The notes beneath the pieces are model-generated. The model was not told the DNA's origin. It did not search any database and saw only the letters and a program-made list of their open reading frames with translations. A program made the position numbers and the translations under genes. This document shows positions 8,360 to 16,983 of a DNA stretch of 33,856 nt, in pieces (positions within the stretch are counted from its first letter, which is position 1; every line of letters begins with the position of its first letter). Origin of the DNA: Prevotella sp. CAG:924 (GTDB taxonomy: Bacteria > Bacteroidota > Bacteroidia > Bacteroidales > Bacteroidaceae); NCBI GenBank assembly GCA_000431975.1, contig HF988427.1, forward strand, positions 1 through 33,856, given 5' to 3'.

Positions 8360-9696
8360 AGATCATTATCGTAGGCGCACATTCCATCGGCCGTCATTTG
8401 GCCCGGTTGCTCTCCCGCAATAAAGAGGATATCACCGTGATCGATGAAGATGAGGAACGACTCAACCGTATCGGTTCGGACTATGACCTGCTCACATTGC
8501 AGGGCGATCCCTCCAGCATGAAGATCCTGCGCGAGGCCGGCACGAAGGACGCCGATCTCTTCATCGCCGTCTCACCCGACCAGAGCCTCAACATCAACTG
8601 CTGCATCATCGCCCATGCCCTCGGATCGAAGAAGACCGTGGCCAAGATTGACTGTGAGGAATATATCGAGGAGGAGATCGCCGACTTTTACAAACAGCTC
8701 GGAGTCGACAACCTCATTTATCCCGAAATGCTTGCCGCCCGCAACATCAACAACGGTCTGAAGATGTCGTGGGTGCGCGAGCGGTGGGACGTACACAATG
8801 GCGCACTCGTCATGCTCGGCATCAAGCTGCGTGAGACATGCACCATCCTTAACCGTCCCCTACGCGACCTCTGCGGACCGGAAGACCCCTATCACGTCGT
8901 GGCTGTAAAACGCGGCAACGACACCATCATCCCGGGCGGAAACGACGAACTGAAGCTCTATGACCTGGCCTACTTCATGACCACGAAGCAATATATTCCC
9001 TACATCCGTAAGATCGTGGGAAAGGAACATTATGTCGACGTGAAGGACGTGATGGTGATGGGAGGCGGAAGAACCGCCGTACGCGCCGTCAACACCATGC
9101 CCGCCTACATGAAGCCGAAGGTAATTGAAATCAATCATACCCGTTGTGAAGAACTCGACCAGTTGCTCAAGGACGATGCCCTTGTGATCAATGGCGACGG
9201 TCGCGATGTCAGCCTCCTCATGGATGAAGGCATACGCAACACACAGGCCTTCGTGGCTCTCACAAGCAATGCCGAGACCAACATCCTCGCCTGCCTCACA
9301 GCCAAACGGCAGGGCGTGCGTAAGACCGTGGCCATGGTCGAAAGCATGGACTATGCCAATATGGCCGAGAGTCTCGACATTGGCACGATCATCAACAAGC
9401 GCGTCATCGCCGCCAGCCGTATCTATCAGCTCATGCTCGACGCCGATGTGATGAACGTCACCTTCCTCGTCTCTGCCAATGCTGATGTGGTGGAGCTTAT
9501 TCCGAAGGACGGGTCGAAAGTGACACGCAAGCCTGTTAGGGATCTTGGTCTGCCACAGGGAATGACCATCGGAGGCCTGGTACGCGATGACAAAGGCATG
9601 CTGGTGTCCGGCAACACACAGATTATGCCGGGTGACAGCGTCGTCGTGTTCTGCCACAACCTCAACATGAAAAAGATTGAGAAGTTCTTTAATTAG
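8356..9696 (+). CDS. trkA: Trk system potassium uptake regulatory protein TrkA
   Basis: TrkA is the cytoplasmic, peripheral, NAD(H)-binding RCK subunit that gates the TrkH potassium channel. The 446-residue protein has the duplicated layout of this family. A first Rossmann/RCK unit begins KIIIVGAHSIGRHLARLLSRNKEDITVIDEDEER, and a second begins near residue 232 (VMVMGGGRTAVRAVNTM); each is followed by a TrkA_C-like segment, the last in DLGLPQGMTIGGLVRDDKGM. The start overlaps the end of dxs by 4 nt and trkH follows 44 nt downstream, so the K+ transporter genes are in the dxs transcript. Confidence 0.95.
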   Translation: MKIIIVGAHSIGRHLARLLSRNKEDITVIDEDEERLNRIGSDYDLLTLQGDPSSMKILREAGTKDADLFIAVSPDQSLNINCCIIAHALGSKKTVAKIDCEEYIEEEIADFYKQLGVDNLIYPEMLAARNINNGLKMSWVRERWDVHNGALVMLGIKLRETCTILNRPLRDLCGPEDPYHVVAVKRGNDTIIPGGNDELKLYDLAYFMTTKQYIPYIRKIVGKEHYVDVKDVMVMGGGRTAVRAVNTMPAYMKPKVIEINHTRCEELDQLLKDDALVINGDGRDVSLLMDEGIRNTQAFVALTSNAETNILACLTAKRQGVRKTVAMVESMDYANMAESLDIGTIINKRVIAASRIYQLMLDADVMNVTFLVSANADVVELIPKDGSKVTRKPVRDLGLPQGMTIGGLVRDDKGMLVSGNTQIMPGDSVVVFCHNLNMKKIEKFFN

Positions 9697-9740
9697 TTTC
9701 CTGGTTATAAGCGAAAGCGCAAAGCATAAAGCTCAGAAGA

Positions 9741-11198
9741 ATGATAAACCATAAGATCGTCTATAAGATCATCGGATCACTGCTTTTCATCGAGGCCGCC
9801 TTGATGAGCGGAAGCCTTCTGGTATCGCTGATCTACAAAGAGGACGATATCTTCGCCTTCATCGTCTCCATCATCGTCACGACTTTCTTCGGTTTCATAC
9901 TGAAGTTTATGGGACGCAATGCCGAGAACCGACTCTCCCGCCGCGACTCCTTTCTGGTGGTGACTTTGTCCTGGGCGCTTTTCTCACTTTTCGGTACGAT
10001 ACCCTTCCTCACCGGAGGATATCTCCACAGCTTCACCGATGCTTATTTCGAGACGATGTCCGGCTTCACTACGACAGGCGCCACCATCATCGACAATGTA
10101 GAAGTCATGCCGCACGGCATTCTCTTCTGGCGCTCGCTGACACATTGGATCGGAGGACTGGGTATCGTTTTCTTCACCATCGCCTTGCTGCCTTCCCTTG
10201 TCGACGGCAGCATCAAGGTGTTCTCGGCAGAGGCTACCGGACCCTTCAAATCGAAGTTGCATCCTAAGCTGTCCATGAGCGCAAAATGGATCTGGATCGT
10301 CTATCTTGCCATATCCGTCACCTGTATGGTTGCTTATAAGGTCTGCGGCATGGGCTGGTTCGACGCCATCAACTATTCCATGTCATCCGTGGCCACGGGC
10401 GGCTTCTCTACCCACAATCAGAGTACGGCCACCTTCCACTCGGCCGCCATCGACTATGTGACGATCTTTTTCTGCTTCCTCGCAGGCGCCAACTTCACGC
10501 TGCTCTATTTCTCCGTGGCCAAGCTGAAGATCCGGCAGCTATGGCACGACTCCGAGTTCAAGCTGTACACTATCGTCGTGCTGGCCTTCACGGCCTTCAT
10601 CACGTACCAGCTGATGGCGCACAAAGGCTATGGCTTGGAGCATGCCTTCCGCTCATCACTCTTCCAGGTCATCGCATTCATCACCACGACCGGACTCTTC
10701 AACGAGGACGTGGGCCTGTGGCCTCACATCACGTGGGTGATCCTCTCCATCTGCATGTTCATTGGAGCATGCAGCGGATCGACCTCCGGAGGCTTCAAGT
10801 GCATCCGCGCCGTCATGGTGCTGAAAATTGTACGCAACGAACTGAGGCAACGCCTTCATCCCAATGCCGTGCTGTCCGTCAAAGTGAGCGGACAGAATGT
10901 GCCGGACCACAACCGTGTATCGCTGCTCGCATTCCTTGCAGCCTATATCCTGCTGGTCATCATCTTTTCCATCGTGATGATCTGTCTCGGATTGGACAGC
11001 ACGAATGCCGTCACGCTTACCCTCAGCTCCATCGGCAACGTAGGCCCGACGATGGGGTCTCAGATAGGCCCGACGATGTCGTGGAGCGTTGTGCCTGATC
11101 TGGGCAAATGGTGTTGCTCACTGCTGATGCTCATCGGACGTCTTGAGATCTTCACCGTCCTCGTCATCTTCACCCCGGCCTATTGGCAGGAGAACTAA
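9741..11198 (+). CDS. trkH: TrkH family potassium uptake protein
   Basis: This 485-residue inner-membrane protein is the ion-conducting subunit of the Trk system. It is strongly hydrophobic throughout, with four pore-loop repeats visible as selectivity-filter-like segments: FTTTGATIIDN, SVATGGFSTHN, ITTTGLFNED and SSIGNVGPTMG. The N-terminus MINHKIVYKIIGSLLFIEAALM enters the first membrane helix. It follows trkA by 44 nt with no terminator between and so completes the TrkA-TrkH pair encoded behind dxs. Confidence 0.95.
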   Translation: MINHKIVYKIIGSLLFIEAALMSGSLLVSLIYKEDDIFAFIVSIIVTTFFGFILKFMGRNAENRLSRRDSFLVVTLSWALFSLFGTIPFLTGGYLHSFTDAYFETMSGFTTTGATIIDNVEVMPHGILFWRSLTHWIGGLGIVFFTIALLPSLVDGSIKVFSAEATGPFKSKLHPKLSMSAKWIWIVYLAISVTCMVAYKVCGMGWFDAINYSMSSVATGGFSTHNQSTATFHSAAIDYVTIFFCFLAGANFTLLYFSVAKLKIRQLWHDSEFKLYTIVVLAFTAFITYQLMAHKGYGLEHAFRSSLFQVIAFITTTGLFNEDVGLWPHITWVILSICMFIGACSGSTSGGFKCIRAVMVLKIVRNELRQRLHPNAVLSVKVSGQNVPDHNRVSLLAFLAAYILLVIIFSIVMICLGLDSTNAVTLTLSSIGNVGPTMGSQIGPTMSWSVVPDLGKWCCSLLMLIGRLEIFTVLVIFTPAYWQEN

Positions 11199-11294
11199 GG
11201 CTCAAAAGCATGTGCGGGCCATCACATCCATTTCTAACAAGACATATTTCGGGAGACCGTTAGGATCCCTTTCTCTAACCAAAAACATAAATAC

Positions 11295-12260
11295 ATGCAA
11301 CCATTAAGATTCAATCCTCTGTTGAAACAGACATTGTGGGGCGGCGAACGCATCATCCCCTTCAAACACTTGGACAGTAATCTCACACAAGTGGGTGAGA
11401 GCTGGGAGATCTCCAGCGTGCCCGGCAATGAGACAACCGTAAAAGGCGGTCCCTACGATGGAAAGATCCTGAGTGAGGTCATCGCTGAGGAAAAGGAGAA
11501 ACTGGTAGGAGCGACCTGCTACAAGCACTTCGGCAAGGAGCTGCCCCTGCTCATCAAGTTCATCGATGCTGCCCAGCCTCTCTCCATCCAGGTTCATCCC
11601 GATGACGAGACAGCACGCAAGCAAGGCCACGAGCGCGGTAAGAATGAGATGTGGTATATCATGGACAACACACCCGGCGCCTCTCTCATGGCTGGTCTGA
11701 AGACACAGATCACCCCTGCCGAGTATGAGCAGATGGTGGCCAATGACACGATCACCGATGCCATCAGCCACTACGATGTAAAGGAAGGCGACTGCTTCTA
11801 TCTGCCTGCCGGACGTATCCATAGTATCGGCAAGGGCTGCTTCCTGGCCGAGATCCAGCAGACTAGCGATGTCACCTACCGCATCTACGACTTCAAGCGA
11901 AAGGACAAGAACGGCAACTACCGTGAGCTCCACACCCGCCTGGCTGCCGAGAGCATCGACTACCATGTGCAGGACAACTACCGCACACAGTATGTCATGA
12001 CTCCTGACCAGGGCGTCTCATTGGTGCAGTGCCCCTATTTCCATACATTCGTCTACGACCTCACCAAGCCCATGACCATCGATCTGAAAGATCTCGACAA
12101 CTTCGTTATCCTCATCGTCACACGCGGCGAAGGCACGCTGACCGACAATGAAGGCAACACGGAGCAGCTCCGTCAGGGCGACACACTGCTTGTGCCTGCC
12201 ACAACAGAATCGCTGAAGGTAGACGGCCATGTGAAGTTCCTCTTCACCTACGCCGACTAA
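11295..12260 (+). CDS. manA: class I mannose-6-phosphate isomerase
   Basis: The enzyme interconverts mannose 6-phosphate and fructose 6-phosphate and feeds GDP-mannose synthesis or mannose catabolism. At 321 residues it is of the short bacterial cupin type. The zinc ligand set is visible as Gln99 and His101 in SIQVHPDDE, Glu118 in KNEMWY and His176 in PAGRIHSIG; the N-terminal KQTLWGGERI and ESWEISSVPG are family signatures. It starts 96 nt after trkH. No consensus promoter is obvious, so it may be read through from the dxs-trkAH transcript. Its TAA overlaps the stop codon of the convergent DUF4435 gene. Confidence 0.93.
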   Translation: MQPLRFNPLLKQTLWGGERIIPFKHLDSNLTQVGESWEISSVPGNETTVKGGPYDGKILSEVIAEEKEKLVGATCYKHFGKELPLLIKFIDAAQPLSIQVHPDDETARKQGHERGKNEMWYIMDNTPGASLMAGLKTQITPAEYEQMVANDTITDAISHYDVKEGDCFYLPAGRIHSIGKGCFLAEIQQTSDVTYRIYDFKRKDKNGNYRELHTRLAAESIDYHVQDNYRTQYVMTPDQGVSLVQCPYFHTFVYDLTKPMTIDLKDLDNFVILIVTRGEGTLTDNEGNTEQLRQGDTLLVPATTESLKVDGHVKFLFTYAD

Positions 12261-13282
12261 CTGATTTGAGATATATAATTCTGGAGATCCTCGCGTATTT
12301 GCCTCACCTGCGGTGACAGCAAATACCCGAGGTTCTTTTTTAGCATGTTCGTGATGTCCGACACACTGCTCTCATAACACGACAGCTCATTGCGGCGCTG
12401 TGTTCCGTGAACACTCTGTACTGCAATCTCATTCTCCCGCTGGCGGACAAGCTTGTCGCACACGTTCTGCATGATCGGAAGCACCACGTTATTAAAGAGA
12501 TGATGGCCCTGTATATATAAGTAGGTATTGTCTGGCGTTACTCCAAGACGTTCCAGGTCTTTTTTCAGTGTAGGGATCGATTCGACCCATTGGGGATATT
12601 TATGCTCTAACAAATGTACGCGCGTGGTGACCTTATGACGAAGATGGTTCAGCGCCTCGTCTATCCTGTTCATCCGCGGAGTACTCATATCAATGACATG
12701 AAGGAAGTCACTCAACGTAAACTCTCCATAACGCGACGTGCGGTAGAACATGATGCTCCACACGAAAAGCGGATAGACAGCACGGGAATAGAGCATCAGA
12801 TAGGTCTTAAAATCAAACAGCTGACGGTCGTTCAACGTCACGGCCACGCAGACATCGCGCAGGGCAGGAGCATAACATTGCAGATTTTCTATGGCATAAG
12901 CATAAGTATGAAAGACGTAAGGATTGTTGCACACCTCTTTTGACGTCGCCGTGGCACCCTGCTCAAGATAATCATAATCGGCATCCACGCAAGCAATAAG
13001 GTTCTCACCCGTCTTTCCGGAGAGCATGCTCATCAATGCTGCTTTCTTTCCCCGGTTAAGATGCTGCATGCGCGAGGGAAGCATCACCTCAAAATAAAGA
13101 CGGTCTGTCTCCATCCCACTAAGAACCGAGCGCCAGAAAAACACATCATCGTAGCTCTCCACATAAGCCACGATCTTCCGCCGCGCCGACTTGCTGTTGA
13201 GTCGGTTAGCCGCCTCGAAATAGGCTGATGAGATATTGTCACGCAGTCGTTTACTCATTTTTCTTCCATTTATGTCCACCAT
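12257..13282 (-). CDS. DUF4435 (TOPRIM/OLD-like nuclease) protein, partner of the adjacent ATPase
   Basis: The 341-residue protein shows the DUF4435 hallmarks: an early acidic motif in IVAYVESYDDVFFW (E42), a DxD in LIACVDADYD (D100, D102), and the YAIENL segment at 128-133. The first two correspond to the glutamate and DxD metal ligands of TOPRIM/OLD nucleases. The remainder is a largely helical, unrecognised C-terminal region. DUF4435 proteins are the AriB effector of PARIS anti-phage systems and accompany other ATPases. Here the gene begins 40 nt after the ATPase stop, so the two form one leftward unit. The ATG at 13282 is used; the ATG at 13258 (MSKRLRDNIS) is an alternative. A nuclease or effector role is inference. 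Confidence 0.8.
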   Translation of the reverse strand: MVDINGRKMSKRLRDNISSAYFEAANRLNSKSARRKIVAYVESYDDVFFWRSVLSGMETDRLYFEVMLPSRMQHLNRGKKAALMSMLSGKTGENLIACVDADYDYLEQGATATSKEVCNNPYVFHTYAYAIENLQCYAPALRDVCVAVTLNDRQLFDFKTYLMLYSRAVYPLFVWSIMFYRTSRYGEFTLSDFLHVIDMSTPRMNRIDEALNHLRHKVTTRVHLLEHKYPQWVESIPTLKKDLERLGVTPDNTYLYIQGHHLFNNVVLPIMQNVCDKLVRQRENEIAVQSVHGTQRRNELSCYESSVSDITNMLKKNLGYLLSPQVRQIREDLQNYISQIS

Positions 13283-13322
13283 TGCGAATCACCACAGGAT
13301 ATGAAGCCTGGGAGCTCACAAA

Positions 13323-14141
13323 TCATTTGTCTGTGATATCCGTCACCTCTGTCACACGGTCAATCCATCCGTTCATGATCACGGCTGGCGAGTGGGTGGT
13401 AAGGATAATCTGCACATGGGGATTGAGGCTCAGGATGAGGTCTATCAGCTGCTTTTGCCAGTCTACATGCAGGCTCACCTCAGGCTCGTCCATGAACAGG
13501 ACATAAGGGAGCTGGTCTTCTACGAGTACTGTAAGGAGAATGGCCAGGATCTGCTTCTCGCCCGAAGAGAGCTGATAGGGCACCAGCTTCTCGCCCATCT
13601 GCAGGAAGCGGATCTCATTCTCCGCACGGATGATCGTCTTACCGGTCTCGGCAAAGAGCCGGTCGAGAATGTCCTGGAAGTCCTTCTTCGGCTGCGCCAT
13701 CTGCTGCGCCTTCTTCGCCGCATCGGCATCACCCGACTGCAGCTCTTCTATGATACGGTTCCCGATATTCACCTGATAGTCAAGGTATTTGCGCTGCAAC
13801 CGATAGAGCTGCCAGTCCAGTTCCGTAGCCAGGCTGGCATCCAGACGGGCCACGGCATCAGCATTGAGCAACGGACGGTCGAACGAACGGATGATGTCAT
13901 ATCTGATATGTGTCGCTTCCTTCGGCTCTACCCTCAGACGCACTCCCTTCAGCTGGTGGGTCGTAAAGTCACCTCCCTGCTGGAGCCCTTTCACCACCTT
14001 ATTAATGATCGTACTCTTGCCCTGGCCGTTCGCACCACTGAGGATGTTCACATGCGGATCCAGCTCCCACAGGATGTGTTTCTGGCCACTCCAGAGAGAG
14101 TCAATCTCTATCTCGCGTATATAGTCAGCGTATTTTTGCAT
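13323..14141 (-). CDS. AAA/ABC-class ATPase (OLD/SMC-like head only)
   Basis: This 272-residue ATPase carries a complete ABC-type nucleotide-binding set: Walker A GANGQGKST (36-44), signature LSSGEKQIL (191-199), Walker B VLFMDEPEVS (214-223) and the switch histidine in TTHSP (H250). Only about 145 residues separate Walker A from the signature, with a short helical stretch (about 105-160) instead of a long coiled coil. It is therefore a minimal OLD/AAA_15/AAA_21-like head, far shorter than the roughly 450-500 residues of AriA. The frame is open upstream to 14234, but the ATG at 14141 (MQKYADYIREIEIDSLWSG) begins the conserved part. The downstream gene is the DUF4435 protein. Base composition resembles the neighbours, so no recent transfer is evident. 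Confidence 0.85.
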   Translation of the reverse strand: MQKYADYIREIEIDSLWSGQKHILWELDPHVNILSGANGQGKSTIINKVVKGLQQGGDFTTHQLKGVRLRVEPKEATHIRYDIIRSFDRPLLNADAVARLDASLATELDWQLYRLQRKYLDYQVNIGNRIIEELQSGDADAAKKAQQMAQPKKDFQDILDRLFAETGKTIIRAENEIRFLQMGEKLVPYQLSSGEKQILAILLTVLVEDQLPYVLFMDEPEVSLHVDWQKQLIDLILSLNPHVQIILTTHSPAVIMNGWIDRVTEVTDITDK

Positions 14142-14221
14142 AATTATTTCATCTATTGTTTCCTGATAGCAAATATAATGAATATTTCCGTTCCCAGTAT
14201 TCTTCCAACCCGAATATTTTG

Positions 14222-14229
14222 TAACTTTG
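14222..14229 (+). promoter_or_regulatory. Bacteroidetes-type -7 box (TAACTTTG) before the DMT transporter
   Basis: TAACTTTG fits TAnnTTTG and lies about 90 nt before the ATG at 14318. A good -33 TTTG is not seen at the expected spacing. It sits in the divergent intergenic region between the ATPase and transporter genes. Confidence 0.45.
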
Positions 14230-14317
14230 CCCAAGAATCATATTTCGCTCCCTTCTACTATCGGAGAGGCGATTGTCTTGGCATCATCAACAGGCAAGAA
14301 TTTAACCATATTTGAAA

Positions 14318-15298
14318 ATGAGTTTAAAGAACAATATGCCCCTAAAGGCCCATCTGAGCATGCTGACCGCTTCTGTATGCTGGGGACTGATGTCCCCCAT
14401 TACCAAGAGTGCCATCTATGGCGGAGTGGACAGCATCTCCATCGTCTTCTTCCGGGCCGTCGGTGCGGCTGTCCTCTTCTGGCTGGCATCATTCTTCGTC
14501 AAGTCGTCTCCCATTCCCCGGCGTGATATCTTCAAGCTTGCCGCGGCAGCCCTCTTGGCTATCGTCTGCAACCAGTGTCTCTTCACCATGGGCGTTGGCA
14601 ACACATCGTCCATCAATGCCAGCATCGTCACCACCTCCATGCCCATCTTCGCGATGATCCTCTCCTTCCTCATTCTTCGAGAACCGATCACGTGGATGAA
14701 AGGCTGCGGCGTAGCCGTCGGATTCGCGGGAGCCGTCGTTCTTGTTCTCTCCAGCGCACAGGCCGGCAACGGACAGGTGGGCAACATCGTAGGAGACGTG
14801 ATGTGCCTCGGTGCCCAGTTCTCCTTCGCCCTCTATCTGGCTCTCTTCAATCCGCTCATCCGAAAGTACGACGTCTATACGGTCAACAAATGGATGTTCA
14901 CGTGGGCGGCCATCTTCATCACGCCGTTCACCATAGGTCATGTGACGTCTCTCCCGTTCGCCGCCATCAGTGGCCTCACCTGGCTCAAGGTGGCCTATGT
15001 AGTAGCCTTCGGCACGTTCCTCTGCTATCTGCTGAGCGTCGTAGCCCAGCGTGTGCTCCGCCCCACGGTGGTCAGCATCTACAACTATGTCCAGCCCATC
15101 GTCTCTGCCATCGCCAGCGTACTGGCCGGCATCGGCATCTTCACCGTCTGGCAGGCCCTAGCCATTCTTCTCGTCTTCTCAGGAGTATGGCTCGTGACAA
15201 AATCGAAGTCGAGACGCGAGATGGACAGATCCTCGTCAGCATCAACACAGTCAGCTTCTACAGGCAACAGCCGGACTGACACTCCCCATAACACATAA
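14318..15298 (+). CDS. EamA/DMT-superfamily transporter
   Basis: This inner-membrane protein of 326 residues has about ten hydrophobic segments arranged as two EamA repeats. The first begins LSMLTASVCWGLMSPITKSAIYGG and the second begins GDVMCLGAQFSFALYLALF. It ends in a polar, serine/threonine-rich tail (KSKSRREMDRSSSASTQSASTG). DMT proteins export or exchange metabolites and amino acids; the substrate here is unknown. The frame is open from a TTG at 14312 but the ATG at 14318 (MSLKNNMPLKAHL) is the natural start. cysK begins 20 nt downstream, so the pair is probably one transcript. A role in cysteine or related thiol export is possible but only an inference from position. Confidence 0.85.
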   Translation: MSLKNNMPLKAHLSMLTASVCWGLMSPITKSAIYGGVDSISIVFFRAVGAAVLFWLASFFVKSSPIPRRDIFKLAAAALLAIVCNQCLFTMGVGNTSSINASIVTTSMPIFAMILSFLILREPITWMKGCGVAVGFAGAVVLVLSSAQAGNGQVGNIVGDVMCLGAQFSFALYLALFNPLIRKYDVYTVNKWMFTWAAIFITPFTIGHVTSLPFAAISGLTWLKVAYVVAFGTFLCYLLSVVAQRVLRPTVVSIYNYVQPIVSAIASVLAGIGIFTVWQALAILLVFSGVWLVTKSKSRREMDRSSSASTQSASTGNSRTDTPHNT

Positions 15299-15318
15299 CC
15301 CTCCAACATCGTGATACA

Positions 15319-16266
15319 ATGACAAAGATTGCAAAGCAGATTACCGACCTTATCGGCCACACTCCTTTGGTGGAGCTTCAAAAATATTCCCAAAGTCAAG
15401 GACTCGACACGCCTCTCATCGCCAAAGTGGAAGCGTTCAATCCCGGCGGCAGCAGCAAGGACCGCATAGCCCTGGCCATGATCGAGGATGCCGAGCAGAA
15501 GGGACGGCTGCAACCGGGCGCCACGATCATCGAGCCAACCAGTGGCAATACCGGCGTAGGACTCGCCCTCGTCTCGGCTGTCCGCGGCTACCATCTTATC
15601 CTCACAATGCCTGAGACGATGAGCATCGAACGCCGCAACCTCGTGAAAGCCTACGGCGCAGAGGTACGGCTCACGGACGGCAAGGAAGGCATGGCAGGTG
15701 CCATCAAGGCTGCGGAACATCTCCGCGACACCATCCCCGGCAGCGTGATCCTCGGCCAGTTTGACAATCCGGCCAATCCCCAGAGACACTATCAGACCAC
15801 CGGAAAGGAGATCTGGGAAGACACCGACGGACAAGTCGACATCTTCGTAGCCGGCGTAGGCACCGGCGGTACGGTCTCAGGTGTCGGCCGCCGCCTGAAG
15901 GAAATGAATCCCAACGTGACAATCATTGCTGCCGAGCCCGCCTCCTCCCCCGTCCTCAACGGCGGACAGCCGGGTGCCCACAAGATCCAAGGCATCGGAG
16001 CAGGCTTTATTCCCGACACCTACGATGCCTCTGTTGTCGACGAGGTGTACGACGTGGACAATGATGACGCCATACGGACAGCCCGCCTGCTGGCCCGGCA
16101 AGAGGGACTACTGGTAGGCATCTCGTCCGGTGCCGCCGCCTATGCCGCCGCACAGATCGCCCTACGGCCTGAAAACAAAGGGAAGAAGACCGTCGTCTTG
16201 CTGCCTGACACCGGCGAGCGTTATCTTTCCACCGTCCTGTATGCCTTCGAGGAATATCCTCTTTAG
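15319..16266 (+). CDS. cysK: cysteine synthase A (O-acetylserine sulfhydrylase)
   Basis: This PLP enzyme makes cysteine from O-acetylserine and sulfide in the cytosol. The 315-residue protein has the PLP-binding lysine in NPGGSSKDRIA (K47), the substrate loop EPTSGNTGVGLA, the phosphate-binding GVGTGGTVSGVGR, and the late LVGISSGAAAYAA segment, all diagnostic of CysK/CysM. LTMPETMSIERR favours CysK. It follows the DMT transporter by 20 nt without its own promoter and is followed by a long gene-free stretch, so it probably ends the transcript. Confidence 0.95.
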   Translation: MTKIAKQITDLIGHTPLVELQKYSQSQGLDTPLIAKVEAFNPGGSSKDRIALAMIEDAEQKGRLQPGATIIEPTSGNTGVGLALVSAVRGYHLILTMPETMSIERRNLVKAYGAEVRLTDGKEGMAGAIKAAEHLRDTIPGSVILGQFDNPANPQRHYQTTGKEIWEDTDGQVDIFVAGVGTGGTVSGVGRRLKEMNPNVTIIAAEPASSPVLNGGQPGAHKIQGIGAGFIPDTYDASVVDEVYDVDNDDAIRTARLLARQEGLLVGISSGAAAYAAAQIALRPENKGKKTVVLLPDTGERYLSTVLYAFEEYPL

Positions 16267-16391
16267 AAGAACGACGCATATATTGCCACCCACCATACAC
16301 ACCGACCCGGAGATATTCCTTACGGGCTTAACACAATAGTCCTTATCACCATAGGGGGCAAGAACGACAGAATCCTCTTCATCCTCTCTCC

Positions 16392-16432
16392 GGCAGAGCG
16401 CATGTCATATCCCGACATGCGCTCTATCTGCC
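16392..16432. repeat. long stem-loop downstream of cysK
   Basis: GAGCGCATGTC (16396-16406) is perfectly complementary to GACATGCGCTC (16414-16424) around a 7-nt loop, and GGCA (16392-16395) can pair with TGCC (16429-16432) beyond a 4-nt bulge. No T-tract follows, so it is not a classical intrinsic terminator. It may still end or stabilise the cysK transcript about 130 nt after the stop codon. Confidence 0.6.
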
Positions 16433-16866
16433 TTGTGGCCATTCGGCCTGAGGCACCCAACTATATAGCAGACAGCCGTCTCAAGAACCTTTACCTTAAA
16501 AAATATAGAAATAAAAGGACAGCATATTCATTATCTCTACTCGAACATTAAAGTAACCCTAACGTCATGTCAGACCAAGAGCCTTCCTCTTCGAAAAAGT
16601 TTCTGACCCATCTCTTTACATATTGTCATCCACTTCCATCCCTTTAGGATAGAGCCTGATGAGCAGATTGAAGAACAGGCGTGGACAATGCACCCGCTTT
16701 GTAAGGATATTTTAACAAGAAGTATTTTACATCATCGCAAGGCATTTGCCTGCGCATATAAAGACCGTAACCTGAATGATCACAAAAACATGAAAATAGC
16801 ACATCCTATGGCAAGGAAGTCCGAAAAGACAAGTCTACATGTTACCTGCTTTTTCTCCGGAGCGAC

Positions 16867-16884
16867 CAAATAATCGCTTATTTG
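16867..16884. promoter_or_regulatory. perfect 7-bp palindrome, possible operator
   Basis: CAAATAA (16867-16873) and TTATTTG (16878-16884) flank the tetranucleotide TCGC. The site lies immediately upstream of the -33 region of the PurF-like/carAB promoter, where a regulator could bind. A binding protein cannot be named from the sequence. Confidence 0.35.
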
Positions 16885-16885
16885 C

Positions 16886-16916
16886 TTGTAACATTGGAAA
16901 ATACATCGTATCTTTG
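16886..16916 (+). promoter_or_regulatory. Bacteroidetes-type promoter of the PurF-like/carAB operon
   Basis: TTG (16886-16888), 20 nt, then TATCTTTG (16909-16916) followed by CAG. The ATG at 16984 lies about 67 nt downstream of the -7 box. Confidence 0.7.
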
Positions 16917-16983
16917 CAGAAATAAAAAGAGAGTAGCTTCTAGCTTTATTTTCAACAAGTCAGTTAGCAACTAAGGGATACAA

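Larger units (their letters stand above)
16267..16983. other. intergenic region between cysK and the PurF-like gene
   Basis: The stretch of about 717 bp has no convincing gene; a 61-codon frame at 16688-16873 has no family resemblance. It contains a long stem-loop (16392-16432), a perfect palindromic hairpin (16867-16884) and the promoter for the downstream operon (16886-16916). The middle part (16435-16860) shows no structure I can defend. Confidence 0.5.

Noticed and set aside
11199..11294. Promoter before manA
   Set aside because: The only candidate (TATTTCGG) departs from the TAnnTTTG consensus and lacks a -33 element.
16688..16873. 61-codon frame upstream of the PurF-like gene
   Set aside because: No resemblance to known proteins, ends inside the palindrome next to the promoter, and has no promoter of its own.
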